A stretch of 64,000 nt of DNA, taken from the NCBI RefSeq assembly GCF_002095535.1, contig NZ_MLJI01000002.1, forward strand, positions 1,346,276 through 1,410,275. The letters are read 5' to 3'. The notes under the pieces are model-generated. The model was not told the DNA's origin and did no database searches. It was given only the letters and a program-made list of their open reading frames with translations. Shown piece after piece: positions 9,160 to 20,700 of the stretch; the stretch's first letter is position 1, and every line of letters begins with the position of its first letter. Source of the stretch: Pantoea cypripedii. Its GTDB lineage: Bacteria > Pseudomonadota > Gammaproteobacteria > Enterobacterales > Enterobacteriaceae. A program made the position numbers and the translations under genes.

Positions 9160-9567
9160 ATGAAATTACCTGTCTGCTGCCTCGCAGCACTTTTCCTTAC
9201 CGCCGGCGTCCGGGCCGGCACCGTCATTTATACCGACAGTACCCACCCTGTCCCGGGCAACCCCGGTCCTGACGTGACCGTCATTCTGCTGGATGCACCT
9301 GACCAGCTGCAGGCGCAACTGTTCGGGCCGCTGACAGCTGACCCGGCGCAGGCTGAACAGCAGGCGCGTGCCGTTATCAGTTCACCGGATTTTCAACGGC
9401 GCCAGCAGGACCTTGCCGGGGCCTATGTCGGCCTCACGCGCGCCTGGTCGCTGGGCCTTGAGAAATATCCCGCCGTGGTGTTTGACGATAAGTGGGTGGT
9501 TTACGGCACCTCCGACGTCGGTGTGGCCACACAGAAGCTGAACGTATGGAAGGAGACCGCACAGTGA
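9160..9567 (+). CDS. ICE mating-pair protein, TIGR03757 family
   Basis: The product has 135 residues with a clear signal peptide (MKLPVCCLAALFLTAGVRA) and a mature part beginning GTVIYTDSTHPV. The family TIGR03757 (TraW/TrbC-like, periplasmic) is recognised from the IYTDS start, the long middle helix rich in Ala/Gln, and the AVVFDDKWVVYG segment. I place the start at ATG 9160 because AGGGAG lies 8 bases before it; an earlier GTG at 9151 falls inside that ribosome site. The stop overlaps the next start by four bases (GTGA). It starts a second transfer operon. Confidence 0.8.
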   Translation: MKLPVCCLAALFLTAGVRAGTVIYTDSTHPVPGNPGPDVTVILLDAPDQLQAQLFGPLTADPAQAEQQARAVISSPDFQRRQQDLAGAYVGLTRAWSLGLEKYPAVVFDDKWVVYGTSDVGVATQKLNVWKETAQ

Positions 9568-10535
9568 AAATGACTTTCTCCCGTCCGAGCCGGCTGGCGC
9601 TGGCCACGTTAATGGTCTGTACGGGCACGATGGCCAGCGTCAATACCGCCAGCCTGCTCTCCAGTGCCGCCAGCCCGGACTGTATCAGCTGGCGCATCAG
9701 CGGTATCTGTTACTGGCTTTTATGCACCCCGTTCGGCTGCTCGGTGAAAACTTCCGTGAAGGTCACCCATTTTATTCCGGAAGCCGTGGTCTCGGCCTAC
9801 CTCAGCCCGGGTGCCAATCCGTGGACCGAGATGTCGGCTGTCAGTAGCCTGGCCGACAGTACCGAAAGCACGCTGCTCGGTGGCGCTGCAGGTGTGACCA
9901 CCGGCGGCGGCCGTCAGGAGATGAAAGCCCCGGGTGAACGCAAGCAGAACCTGCACTTTTACTATGGTGATGCTTATGGTCATCCGGCCACCAGACTCAT
10001 CGGCGGGATGGTGCCGGGTTATTCGTGCGACAGTGCCGCCACGCCATTTATGCCTTACTTCACAAGCGCTCTCGATGCTCTGGCCTGGCGCACCGGCGTG
10101 CCGGAATCACTCTACCCGGAGGCGCTTATCCCCGGTCAGCGTGAAATCGGCAGCACGACCGGCGGCGATATGTGGGGCAACGTTTACCCCCGCAGCGGCT
10201 TTGTCACCCAGACCGACAGCTACAAATCGGCAGCCGTCGTGGTACAGCGGGTGGCTGACATCATCACCCGTGAAGGGCAGTTACATGTCTACAACCCGCT
10301 CTCCGGCCAGCGTTCGCCGGGTTACTGGCCACCCGAACCCGTGCAGGAAAACACCGGTACAAAAAATCACAAGTGGCAGCGCCTTTCACCTGAGCTGTCG
10401 CAGAGCTGCGCGGTATTCCCCGACACCGGCGGACAGACGGCCGAAGACGGCAACTACGCCTGGGCACTCTGGCAGCCCTACAGTTGCTGCAAGCGACGTG
10501 GCCAGACCTTCCTTTACAGCACCGATTTCTCCTGA
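9564..10535 (+). CDS. ICE mating-pair protein, TIGR03756 family (TraU-like)
   Basis: The product has 323 residues. It begins with GTG at 9564, preceded by GGAG at 9552-9555 and overlapping the upstream stop. A signal sequence is followed by many cysteines, including CISWRISGICYWLLCTPFGC, typical of TraU-like exported proteins whose disulfides depend on Dsb enzymes. The later stretches MVPGYSCDSAATPFMPY and GDMWGNVYPRSGFVTQTD fit TIGR03756. Such proteins act in the periplasm or outer membrane during mating-pair stabilisation. It is directly followed by the TIGR03755 gene. Confidence 0.8.
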   Translation: MKMTFSRPSRLALATLMVCTGTMASVNTASLLSSAASPDCISWRISGICYWLLCTPFGCSVKTSVKVTHFIPEAVVSAYLSPGANPWTEMSAVSSLADSTESTLLGGAAGVTTGGGRQEMKAPGERKQNLHFYYGDAYGHPATRLIGGMVPGYSCDSAATPFMPYFTSALDALAWRTGVPESLYPEALIPGQREIGSTTGGDMWGNVYPRSGFVTQTDSYKSAAVVVQRVADIITREGQLHVYNPLSGQRSPGYWPPEPVQENTGTKNHKWQRLSPELSQSCAVFPDTGGQTAEDGNYAWALWQPYSCCKRRGQTFLYSTDFS

Positions 10536-10546
10536 GGATTTTTCTG

Positions 10547-11364
10547 ATGAAACAGCATCATCTGCGGCGACTGCGCCGCCCCCTGGCGGCGTTCGCGCTT
10601 CTCTCTGTTATCTCCCTGCCGGCTCTGGCCGTCGATACGTCGCTCTCGTCGGAGGGTGCCTCGGTGAGCGGTGCCATCAATGACGGTCTTTTTTATTCCA
10701 TTGGTGGCGGTTCGGTGATTTCCCCGCCGCCAAGTCGCAGCAACATGTCGCGTTTAGGGCTGAACGGCGGCTGGAGCAGTGACCTCATGTGCGGCAACTT
10801 CGACCTGAAAACCACCGTAGGCAACCAGCTCAACGGTATCACCAGCGGCTTTAAGGACCTGATGGGCAATGTGATTCAGGGCGCGACCGGCGCGGTCATG
10901 AGCATGCCGGCAATGGCCATACAGCGTGCCAACCCGGGGCTGTATGAAATGCTCACCAACGGGGTGCTGCAGGCGGGGCTCAGCTACGACAAAGCGTTGC
11001 TAAATTGCCAGAATATGTCAAAAAAACTGGCCGATTACACGCTGGGCAGCAAGTGGCAGCAGGCTGCTGTATCCGAGGAGTACAAGGATATTGTGGCTTC
11101 AAGCGGCGGGGATGCGGTCTCCAGTGACCAGCAGCTGCAGAAGGCCACTGGTGAAGACGGTGTGACCTGGGTCGGCGGCCAGAAGCGTGGTGGCAAGGGG
11201 CAGCAGGCCATCCAGCCCACCCGTGACCTGGCGAAAGCCGGTTATAACATGATGAACAGCCTGCCAGTGACCAGCAACAGCAGCGTGGGTTCCGCCAGTT
11301 GCAACGGCACCGTCTGTCAGCGCTGGCCGTCGTCCGATGATGCGGCCGCTGCGGTGGTAAAAGT
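10547..11364 (+). CDS. ICE mating-pair protein, TIGR03755 family, cut by contig end
   Basis: The first 272 residues are present. A basic signal peptide (MKQHHLRRLRRPLAAFALLS) is followed by a mature part with YSIGGGSVISPPPSRSN and the MCGNFDLKTTVGNQLNGITSG stretch of the TIGR03755 (TraH-like) family. Translation starts at ATG 10547, 11 bases after the previous stop, with GAGG upstream. The frame does not end naturally: at 11365 it meets the artificial joint, which supplies a false stop. Full-length relatives are clearly longer. Confidence 0.8.
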
Positions 11365-11376
11365 CTAGCTAGCTAG
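11365..11376. other. artificial contig joint (contig A/B)
   Basis: CTAGCTAGCTAG, a palindrome with stops in all six frames. It cuts a transfer gene on the left and is followed by unrelated AT-rich DNA. Confidence 0.95.
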
Positions 11377-11657
11377 TAAGGGAATAGAATGTAGACTGAA
11401 GACTTGAGGAAAATCGTTTTTAACTGTGGGCAGGTCAATGCTACCAAACTCTACATAAAAGGTACGTAACGAGACCTGATGCGTAAAGAAGAGATCCCTC
11501 AAATAAATTTGAATTGATATCTTTAATGCCCAAAAACATTGGGACAAATGTTCTGGGTGTAGATGAAAACTTAATCTGATTTCAAATCGCACTAATTTAT
11601 AAACGCGCATTTTAAAATGGTGTAATTTGTGTGTGCTAAATGAGCAAGGATCTAACT

Positions 11658-12557
11658 ATGTCAGAAATAACAACTAATTATGATAATGCTATTTATTCAC
11701 TACCTCTTGGTCATTGGAGCAGCGATACAGAGTCCTCGATGTCGGCCGTTGATGCACTTGAGAAAGGTAAAGTCATCTTCTTACCCAACCTTAGTTTTTC
11801 GCTGACAGATGAGGAGATGCTATTACTTGACCCGGCATTGGTTGATCCGAAACGTAAAAACATTAGCTACCAACCGCTAAAAAATAAACTTGCCGGGGTG
11901 GCGACGGCGATACACGAGCCAGCTATTAGTCTACTCCTGCAGCGGCATTATCAGGCTTGTCTTCAGTTGATTGCGGCGATCCTTCCCGAATATCAGCAAA
12001 AACTACATAGTCCTACTAATAGCCTGCGTCTGCATCCGGTAAAAGAATGGACGCAAAACACCTCATGGCGTAAAGACGACCGTCGCTTGCACGTAGATGC
12101 GTTCCCTTCGCGGCCTAATTACGGCGAACGTATTCTGCGTATCTTCACTAATATTAACCCCACAGCAGAAAATCGTTCGTGGCGGGTCGGGGAAACGTTC
12201 CCGACACTTGCACAACGATTTCTACCGCGCCTGAAAGGTTACTCTCCGTTACTCAGCAGGCTGCAATACACATTCGGGATAACCAAAAGCCTGCGTAGTC
12301 ACTACGACCATTTAATGCTGCAACTTCACGATGCAATGAAAGCCGATGCTGATTATCAGAAGAACGGTCCCCAGGTTGCGATCGAATTTCCTTCCGGTAG
12401 CAGTTGGATCTGTTTTTCAGATGGGACGCCGCATGCCGCTATGGGCGGACAATTTATGCTGGAACAAACTTTCCTTTTGCCGGTGGACGCCATGCAGGAA
12501 CCAAAGAATGCACCACTGAAGATACTAGAGTCTTTACTGCATAAACCGTTGATTTAA
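11658..12557 (+). CDS. kdoO: Kdo hydroxylase family protein (lipid A inner-core dioxygenase)
   Basis: The product has 299 residues. The stretch RLHVDAFPSRPNYGERILRI carries the His and Asp of an Fe(II)/2-oxoglutarate site, and the later SSWICFSDGTPHAAMGGQF carries the distal His. This is the signature of the Kdo hydroxylase family (PF11004), which adds a hydroxyl to Kdo in lipopolysaccharide of Yersinia and Burkholderia. I choose ATG 11658 because AAGGA lies 7 bases before it; ATG 11640 has no ribosome site. About 280 bases of AT-rich DNA without a convincing gene separate it from the joint. It is not obviously part of the CDI operon. Confidence 0.8.
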   Translation: MSEITTNYDNAIYSLPLGHWSSDTESSMSAVDALEKGKVIFLPNLSFSLTDEEMLLLDPALVDPKRKNISYQPLKNKLAGVATAIHEPAISLLLQRHYQACLQLIAAILPEYQQKLHSPTNSLRLHPVKEWTQNTSWRKDDRRLHVDAFPSRPNYGERILRIFTNINPTAENRSWRVGETFPTLAQRFLPRLKGYSPLLSRLQYTFGITKSLRSHYDHLMLQLHDAMKADADYQKNGPQVAIEFPSGSSWICFSDGTPHAAMGGQFMLEQTFLLPVDAMQEPKNAPLKILESLLHKPLI

Positions 12558-12565
12558 TTTGACCG

Positions 12566-12612
12566 CTGATTCCGACTTGTTTCGGCCATAATTGGCCATT
12601 CGCCGGAATCAG
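12566..12612 (+). terminator. inverted repeat after kdoO
   Basis: CTGATTCCG (12566-12574) and CGGAATCAG (12604-12612) pair exactly, with a smaller GGCC...GGCC pairing inside the loop. There is no T tract. It lies nine bases after the stop and may stop or stabilise the kdoO transcript. Confidence 0.4.
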
Positions 12613-13109
12613 TGATCCTGTCGTCAATCATCGAATCACTACTGAGCTTAATGAAATAAGTCGCGCTGGGCCGTTGAACGAGTAAATCGATCAAGTCTGG
12701 TTAAACTACTTTTCAGGAAGAGATTGTCAGGGAAGGGAATTTAATCTGACATGGGTGTTACTGAGGACAGGATATGGTTGTTTTATCGGCTAGGTTAGAA
12801 CCATGACTCAGCAGACAACCTCTCAGTCTGATGAGTTCTGCTAAAAATGGCCACCTCGGGGAGAAGATTGTATCGGTCTGGCTTATCTGATTTGCCAGCC
12901 TTCATCCTCTGGATTCATTAAGATATCCCCACAACAAGCATTACATCTGAATATTTGCCTTAACCTGATGCTCTGTTTATCGGTAACTCAAATATTTCCC
13001 GCTTTATCGTTTTTCCCGGCAGACCAGGAATAAACTGATTGTTTAAGTGTTATTCTGCTTCTCCTTGCTTACACAAACTTTACAATCAGATTAATTAAAC
13101 CTTTCGACG
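12613..13109. other. intergenic region upstream of cdiB
   Basis: About 500 bases in which I find no plausible gene. The last 150 bases are AT-rich and probably hold the promoter of the cdiBAI operon, but I cannot name a specific site with confidence. Confidence 0.5.
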
Positions 13110-14774
13110 ATGATGGCAAAAACAGGGAAGTGGCTGGCGCTGGGCGTCATGCTGATATCTGTAAACAGTGTAGCCGCACCATTAACACCCGGCGACCGTG
13201 ATTTTATTCAGACTCAGCAGCAGCAACGTCTGCAACAGGACCAGCAGCAGCGCGATGCACTGTCGCAGGCCGTGTCGCCGCAGAGCACGTCAGCGGCGGC
13301 TTCAGGCCAGGCTGGCCCCTGTTTTCCTGTTCACCATATTGAGATCCGCAATACCACGCTGATATCAACCCGACAGCAACAGGCACTCACCGCATCTTAT
13401 ATTAATCAGTGTCTGAATCTGGCAAAAATTAATTCGCTGGTGCATGACATTTCTGACTGGTATATGCAGCGCGGCTATATCACCAGCCGGGCATTTATCA
13501 GCGAGCAGGACCTGTCGCAGGGGCAGTTAATTATTCCGGTACTGGAAGGGAAATTAGATGCCATCCGTCTCGACGGTAAACATCCGTTAATGCTGGCGAT
13601 GGCCTTTCCCGGTCTTGAGGGCCGGATCCTCAACCTGCGTGATATTGAGCAGGGTATGGAGCAGATTAACCGCGTGCGCAGCACCCCGGTACAGATTGAA
13701 ATTCTGCCGTCCCCCAGAGTGGGTTATTCGGTGGTGAACCTGACCGAACATCCGGAATTTCCCCTCAGCGCGTCACTCGGCTTTGATAACAGCGGGCAGA
13801 AGAGTACCGGCGTCGGCCAGCTCACTGCTTCACTGGTGGGGAATAACCTGCTGGGTCTGGCGGATCGCTGGTTTGTCAGCGGCGGACGCAGCAGTGCCTT
13901 CAGTGACTGGCGTGACGCACAGAACCTGCAGACCGGGGTCAGCGTACCTTATGGCTATGGCCTGCTGGATTACAGCTACAGCTGGAGCAACTACCACAGC
14001 AACTTCGTGAATAACGGCTTCACCTGGTTCAGCTCGGGCGACAACATTGCGCATCGCCTCAATGGCTCCTGGGTGTTGTTCCGCAATGGCGATATCAAAA
14101 CCGGCGTGCAGCTCGGACTGAACCATTATTCCAGTCGTAACTACCTCAACGACACACTTCTGGAAAGCAGCAGCCGCAAAATCACCAGCATCCAGTTCGG
14201 TATCAACCATACCCAGAAAATCTTCGGTGGTATCGCCACCCTGAATCCGACGTTCAGCCGGGGTATGCCGTGGTTTGAGGCTGAAAGCGACGCGGGTAAA
14301 ACCGGTGATTTACCCAAAGCGGAGTTCCGCAAATGGAGCATCAGTGCCAGCTTCCAGCGCCCGGTGACCAGCAAACTCTGGTGGCTCAGCAGCCTTTACG
14401 CCCAGTGGTCACCGGACCGGCTGTACGGCAGCGAACGCCTGACAATCGGTGGTGAAAGTTCGGTGCGCGGCTTTAAAGAACAGTATCTGTCCGGCGACAG
14501 CGGTGGCTACCTGCGCAATGAACTGAATTACAGCCTGTTTACCCTGCCGGTGATGGGCGAAATCAGCGCCCTGGCCGCCGTCGATGGCGGCTGGCTGAAA
14601 AGTGATGCGCAGGACCGCGAATCCACCGGCACGCTGTGGGGCAGTGCGGTGGGCCTCAGCACCCGCAATAAATACTTCTACACCCAGTACACGCTCGGCA
14701 TCCCGCTGAGTTATCCCGGTTATCTGCATCCGGATCACGTCAGTATCTATGCCCGTATCGGGCTGGTTTTCTAA
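13110..14774 (+). CDS. cdiB: CdiB, two-partner secretion outer-membrane transporter
   Basis: The 554-residue protein has a signal peptide, a Gln-rich plug helix region (about 30-60), a POTRA domain containing QCLNLAKINSLVHDISDWY and RGYITSRAFI, and a C-terminal beta-barrel with the hallmark SSVRGF (about residue 450) followed by GGYLRNELNY. It ends with a Phe (IYARIGLVF), as most outer-membrane barrels do. It is the TpsB partner that exports CdiA across the outer membrane. The cdiA start lies six bases after its stop, so the two form one operon. Two adjacent ATGs (13110, 13113) are both possible starts. Confidence 0.92.
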   Translation: MMAKTGKWLALGVMLISVNSVAAPLTPGDRDFIQTQQQQRLQQDQQQRDALSQAVSPQSTSAAASGQAGPCFPVHHIEIRNTTLISTRQQQALTASYINQCLNLAKINSLVHDISDWYMQRGYITSRAFISEQDLSQGQLIIPVLEGKLDAIRLDGKHPLMLAMAFPGLEGRILNLRDIEQGMEQINRVRSTPVQIEILPSPRVGYSVVNLTEHPEFPLSASLGFDNSGQKSTGVGQLTASLVGNNLLGLADRWFVSGGRSSAFSDWRDAQNLQTGVSVPYGYGLLDYSYSWSNYHSNFVNNGFTWFSSGDNIAHRLNGSWVLFRNGDIKTGVQLGLNHYSSRNYLNDTLLESSSRKITSIQFGINHTQKIFGGIATLNPTFSRGMPWFEAESDAGKTGDLPKAEFRKWSISASFQRPVTSKLWWLSSLYAQWSPDRLYGSERLTIGGESSVRGFKEQYLSGDSGGYLRNELNYSLFTLPVMGEISALAAVDGGWLKSDAQDRESTGTLWGSAVGLSTRNKYFYTQYTLGIPLSYPGYLHPDHVSIYARIGLVF

Positions 14775-14780
14775 GAGGTC

Positions 14781-17700
14781 ATGATTATGGACGATCGCCA
14801 GCCTGTCTCCCGTTCCCGCCGCGCCCTGAGTTATCTGGTCTGCTACCTGATTGCGGTGCAGCCAATGCTGCCGGCCGCGGCGGCGGCCATCACGCCCGTG
14901 ACACCCGGTACGCAGATGGACGCGGCAGGTAATGGTGTGCCGGTGGTTAATATCGCCACCCCTAATCAGGCGGGCGTCTCCCATAATCAGTATCAGCAGT
15001 ACAACGTCGGTTCTGAGGGGCTGATCCTCAACAACGCCACCGGCCAGCTCACACAGACCCAGCTCGGCGGCCTGATCCAGAACAACCCAAATCTGACCGC
15101 CGGACATGAAGCCCAGGCCATCATCAACGAAGTGACCGGTGCCAGCCGTTCTCAGCTGCAGGGTTATACCGAAGTGGCGGGGAAAGCCGCCAGCGTGATG
15201 GTCGCCAACCCCTATGGCATTACCTGTAACGGCTGCGGCTTTATCAATACCCCGAACGTGACGCTGACCACCGGTAAACCGCAGCTGGATGCCAGCGGCA
15301 ATCTGGCCGCGCTGGAGGTGACCCAGGGTTCGGTGACGATCGAAGGCCAGGGTCTGGACGGCAGCCGTGCGGATGCGGTGTCGATTGTCGCCCGCGCTAC
15401 ACAGATCAATGCCGGGATCTATGCGAAGGATCTGTCAGTCACTGCCGGGGCCAACCGGGTCGGGGCGGATGGTTCTGTCACGGCAATTGCCGGAACAGGC
15501 CCGGCGCCCTCAGTGGCGGTGGATACCGGTGCACTGGGCGGCATGTATGCCAATCGTATTCACCTGGTCTCCAGTGAGCAGGGTGTCGGCGTCAATCTCG
15601 GTAACCTGAATGCTTCGGTCGGCGATATGCAAATCGACGCCAGCGGAAAACTGACGCTGGCCAACGCCAGTTCAGCAGGCAAGCTTTCCGCCAGTGGTCA
15701 ATCCATTGCTCTGCAGGGCACCCAGCAATCGGGCGGTGACCTGAGCCTCAGCAGCCAGGGACAGCTTGCCGTGCAGGACAGCCAGCTGAGCAGCGGAGGC
15801 AACATGACGCTGGCCGCCGGGCAACTGACCTCGGGCACTCGCGCCCGGGTGACGGGGGCAGGCAACATCAGCGCGACGGCGGGTAATAACGGGCAGTGGC
15901 AGGGCAGCCTGACGGCGGAGAAAGATCTGCAACTGAACGCCGGGGACCTCACGAACAACGGGCTGTTCGCCGCCAGCGGGAATGCAAATCTGACGACTCA
16001 GCACCTGACCAATACCGGCATGTTCCAGGCACAGACGCAAACGGTTCAGGCTACAGCGCTGGATAACAGCGGAACCCTGCTGGCAACCGGAGCGCTGCAA
16101 ATACAATCCGGCACCCTGAATAACAGCGGTACGCTGCAGGCGCAGAGCCAGGCAGTTCAGACCACAACGCTGGACAACAGTGGGGACATGCTGGCAGGTG
16201 GAGCACAGGACATCCGGACCGGCACCCTGCATAACAGTGGCACACTTCAGGCGCAAACCCAGACAGCTAACGCCACAACGCTGGATAACAGCGGGAAAAT
16301 GCTGGCAACCGGCACACAGGACATCCGGGCCGGCAGCCTGCATAACAGCGGTACACTTCAGGCACAAACCCAGACAGCTAACGCCACAACGCTGGACAAC
16401 AGCGGAACCCTGCTTTCGAACGGGGCACAGCACATCCTCAGCGATACCCTGACTAACACCGGCACGCTGCAGGCACAGACGCAGACGACGCAGGCAACGA
16501 CGCTGAATAACAGCGGGAAGATGCAGGCGGCGGGGACGCAGCAGATTCAGGCGGGCACCCTGGACAACAACGGCACCCTCGGTGCGGACGGTGCACTGCA
16601 GCTGACGGCCGACCAGACGCTGACGCAGGGTACCAATGGCGTGATCGCGGCCCGGGGTGCGCTGGGGATCAACGCCGGGCAGGCGACACTGGCGGGCACC
16701 ATCAGCGGGCAGCAGAACAGCCAGTTCAGTTTTGGTTCCCTCAGCACCACTGATGATTTCTCCCTGGCCAGCGCGGGTGACCTGAGCCTGACCGCCGACA
16801 GCGCGCAGCTGGGCGGGTTGATCTCCGGTGACGGCGCGCTGACCGGACGTTTCGGGCAGCTGACCACGGCTGCCGGTTCACAGCTGCAGTCAGGCACGGA
16901 TGCGGATCTCCGGGCCACCGGCAGCACCCTGCTGAACGGTAACCTGCGCGCCGGGCAAAACCTGCATCTGGTAAGTGGTTCGCTCAGTTCCGGCAGCGGC
17001 GCACAGACATACGCGACCGGTAATGCGCAGGTCAGCGCCGGGAACAATGGCGTGTGGAACGGCAGCCTGACGGCGGGCGGCAATCTGGGACTGGATGCCA
17101 GCGGTTTTACCAGCAACGGTCAGCTTGCCGCCGCCGGCGATACGCAGCTAACTGCGCAGCAGCTGACCAACAGCGGGCTGATTCAGGCGCAGGGCACGCA
17201 GACGCTGAACGCAGACGCGCTAAGCAACAGCGGCAAAATGCAGTCGGGCGGCGCGCAGCATATCACCACCCGCACGCTCGATAACCAGGGGCTGGTCGGT
17301 TCACAGCAGGGACTGGGGTTGCAGATTGCCGATCAGCTGACTCAGGGGGAAGCGGGGTCGCTGTTCGCGGGCGATCGTCTGAGCATTGACGGCGGGAAGG
17401 CTTCCGTCAGCGGTGCGCTGACCGGTAAAAACGGCCTGACGCTGAATACGGATACCCTGCAGGCCGGGCAGGATTCACAGATCACCAGCCTCGGCGATAT
17501 TCAGCTCAGTGCGGCACAGCAGACGCTCAACGGGCAGCTGTCTGCTGGCGGGAACGCAGACCTGAAGGCGACTGACTTTACCGTCGGCTCGCAGGGCAGC
17601 GTGCACAGCGACCAGGCGTTATCACTCGCAGCCGCCCACACCGCCACTCTGGCAGGGGCGCTGGAGGGGCAGACGCTCAACGCCAGCGGAAATGCGCTGC

Positions 17701-20700
17701 AGGTAACCGGCAGTGGTGCGCTGTCCTCAACCGGCGATATGCAGTTAACTGCCAGCCAGCTACAGCTCGATGGCACCACCAGCGCGGGCAACAATCTTAC
17801 CCTCAGTGCCGATGTGCTGAATGCGGCGCAGGGCGGTAAAACCTCGGCACAGAATGATGTGCAGGCCACCGTCACGAACAACGGCCAGTGGTCCGGCAGC
17901 CTGATTGCCGGGCGTGACCTGAACTTCACCTCCGGGAATTTCAGCAACAACGGCACGCTGGCGGCGAATCGCAACGGGCAGTTCAGCTTTGCCACACTAA
18001 CCAATAATGGCCTGTTGCAGTCGCTTGGCACCCAGCAGCTGACCGGTGATGTCTTCAGCAATAACGGCACGGCACAGTCCGGCGCTGACCAGACGCTGAC
18101 GCTGAACCAGCTCAGTAACCAGGGGCTGACCGGCACCAGCGGCAATCTGGCGCTGAACGTGCGTGACAGCGTCACGACAGGTGACGCAAGTACGCTGCTT
18201 GCCGATGGCAGACTGACACTGCAAACGGCACAGGCGGAGCTGGGCGGCAGCCTGAGCGGGACGCAGGGCGCAGACATTAACGCAACATCACTGACCAGCC
18301 GGGCCGGTTCAGTGCAGAGCAGCAGCGGGGATGTCAGCGTCAGTGCCGCCAGCGCCAGCCTTAACGGTTTCCTCTCCGCCGATGGCAGCATGGCGCTGGA
18401 CGCTCAGCAGCTGACCACCGGCGGGGCGTCCCAGACACAGGGGAAAACCCGGCTGGGGATCACGGCGGCCGGAACAGCCGATCTCGGCGGCAGGCTGGTC
18501 ACGCCGGGTACGCTCACGCTGCAGGCGGGCACGCTGACCAGCGCCGCCGCGCTCGGAGCCGATAAGGTAGACATTCATGCCGGTGAGCTGACAAACAGCG
18601 GGGCAATTACCGCCGATGACGGCCTGCATATTCAGGCCGATACCCTGCAGCAGCAGGGCAGCCTGATGGCGCAGAACCAGATGAACCTGGAAGGCCAGAC
18701 GCTGGTCAATCAGGGGACCATTTCCACCCGCGATCTGGGCATCAGCGCCAGCAACAGCCTGACTAACCAGCAGACCGGGGTGATCGCCGCGTCCGGGAAT
18801 GCACAACTGACCACGCCAGAGGTCATCAATAACGGGACGCTGGCGACGCAGATCCTGGGCGTCACGGCTGGCAACATTACCAATAACGGGTTACTGCAGG
18901 GCACCGGCAGCGCCACGTTCAGTGCCGACACCCTGAGTAACGGTGCCCCGGGGCAGCTGCTGTCAGCCGGGACGCTTGATGTCCATGCCGGTAATACGCA
19001 AAACCTGGGCCGTCTGCAGGCCGGGCAGCTTAACCTGAGCGGCAACAGCCTGACCAACGGCGGCACGCTGCTGGGCACTGCCGGGCTGAATGCGCAGGTG
19101 CAGGGCGTTCTCAGCAACACCGGCAGCCTGCTGTCATCCGGTGATATCACGACAGGGGCCGCCACGCTGGACAACAGCGGTAAGCTGCTGAGTGAAAAAA
19201 CAGGCACGGTCAATGTCACGCATCTGTCCAACCAGGGACAGATTCAGGGCAACACGCTGGCGCTGAATGGCACCGATGCGAAGAACAGCGGCAACCTGAT
19301 TGGCCTGCAGGCGCTGACGGCGCAGTTGCAGCAGGATCTGACTAACGCCACCTCCGGCAGCATGCTGACCCGGGGGGCGCTGAACGTCACCGCCGGGAAC
19401 GTGACCAGCAACGGCAGCTGGCAGGCGGACAGCACCACGCTGCATGCCGGCCAGCTGGATCTTAACGGAACTATCCAGACGACCACGCTCGCCGATCTCA
19501 GCCTGAGCGGCGCGCTCAATACTCAGGCGCAGGGCAGCATTGTGTCCAGCGGCCTGGCTGTCCTGCAGGCGGCCAGCCTGAATAATCAGGGCAACTGGGC
19601 AGCGGACAACCTGCGCCTGCAGGGAGACACGCTGATCAGCAGCGGCAAAGTGACCGGGGTCAGTGCACTGACCGCCACGCTCAGCGGCCAGTTGCAGAAT
19701 CAGCAGGGCGGCGCGCTGCTCAGCGGCGGCACCGGCACGCTGACGGCGACCGGTATCACCAACAGCGGCACGGTTCAGGCCGAAAACCTGACCCTGAACG
19801 CCGGGAGCCTGACCAATGCCGGGCAGATGCAGGGGCAGCAAAACCTGACCGGGACTCTCCAGGGCGCGGTCAGCAATCTGAATGGCGGCACGCTGCGCAG
19901 CCAGGGCAACCTGAGTCTGGGCGCACAATCGCTGCTGAACCAGGGGCAGGTGCAGGGCGATGGCGTAAGTCAGCTGACGTTCTCCGGCAACCTCAACAAC
20001 CAGGGAACCCTGCTGACCGGCGATCGCCTGACGCTTGCTGCGCCGGTGCTGACCAACAGCGGTGTCCTGCAGGCGCAGGGGCTGACGCTCACCGGCAGCA
20101 GCCTGAACAACAGCGGCACGCTGACCGGCCAGGGTGACAGCACGCTGAATGTGGACCAGGCCAGTAATCAGGGACAGCTGCAGGGCGACCGTCTGCACCT
20201 GACGGCGAACGCGCTGCATAACAGCGGCACCCTGTTTGGCAGCCAGTTACTCGCGCTGGATCTCGGCAACACCGACAACCAGGCAGGCGGCAACCTGTTC
20301 AGCGCCGGAGACCTGACGCTGAACACGCCTGAGCTGAATCAGTCCGGCAGCCTGCTGGCGCTGGGGAATATGACGTTACAGCTGGCCTCGGGTTTCACCC
20401 AGACCGGCACCCTGGCCGCCGGGCAGACCCTGAGTCTGAGCACCCTGGGTGATCTGAACGTGCTCGGCACCCTGCAGGGCAACGGTATCCAGCTCAGCGC
20501 CAGCGGCAATATGGTCAACAACGGCCAGCTGCAGGGCGGCAATGGAACGGTTGGTGTGGATGCCGCCAGTATCACCCTGAATGACAGCGGCAGCGTGCAG
20601 TCGGGCGGAGATATTCGTCTGACCAGCCAGGGGCAGCTCAGCAACTACGGTTTTGTCGGTGCGGCGGGGAACGTCCTGATGTCGGCACCGGGTCAGCTGT

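Noticed and set aside
11380..11610. Minus-strand frame of about 77 codons at the start of contig B
   Set aside because: It could be a real gene end, but the frame enters the joint, has no recognisable motif, and lies in AT-rich DNA where such frames are common.
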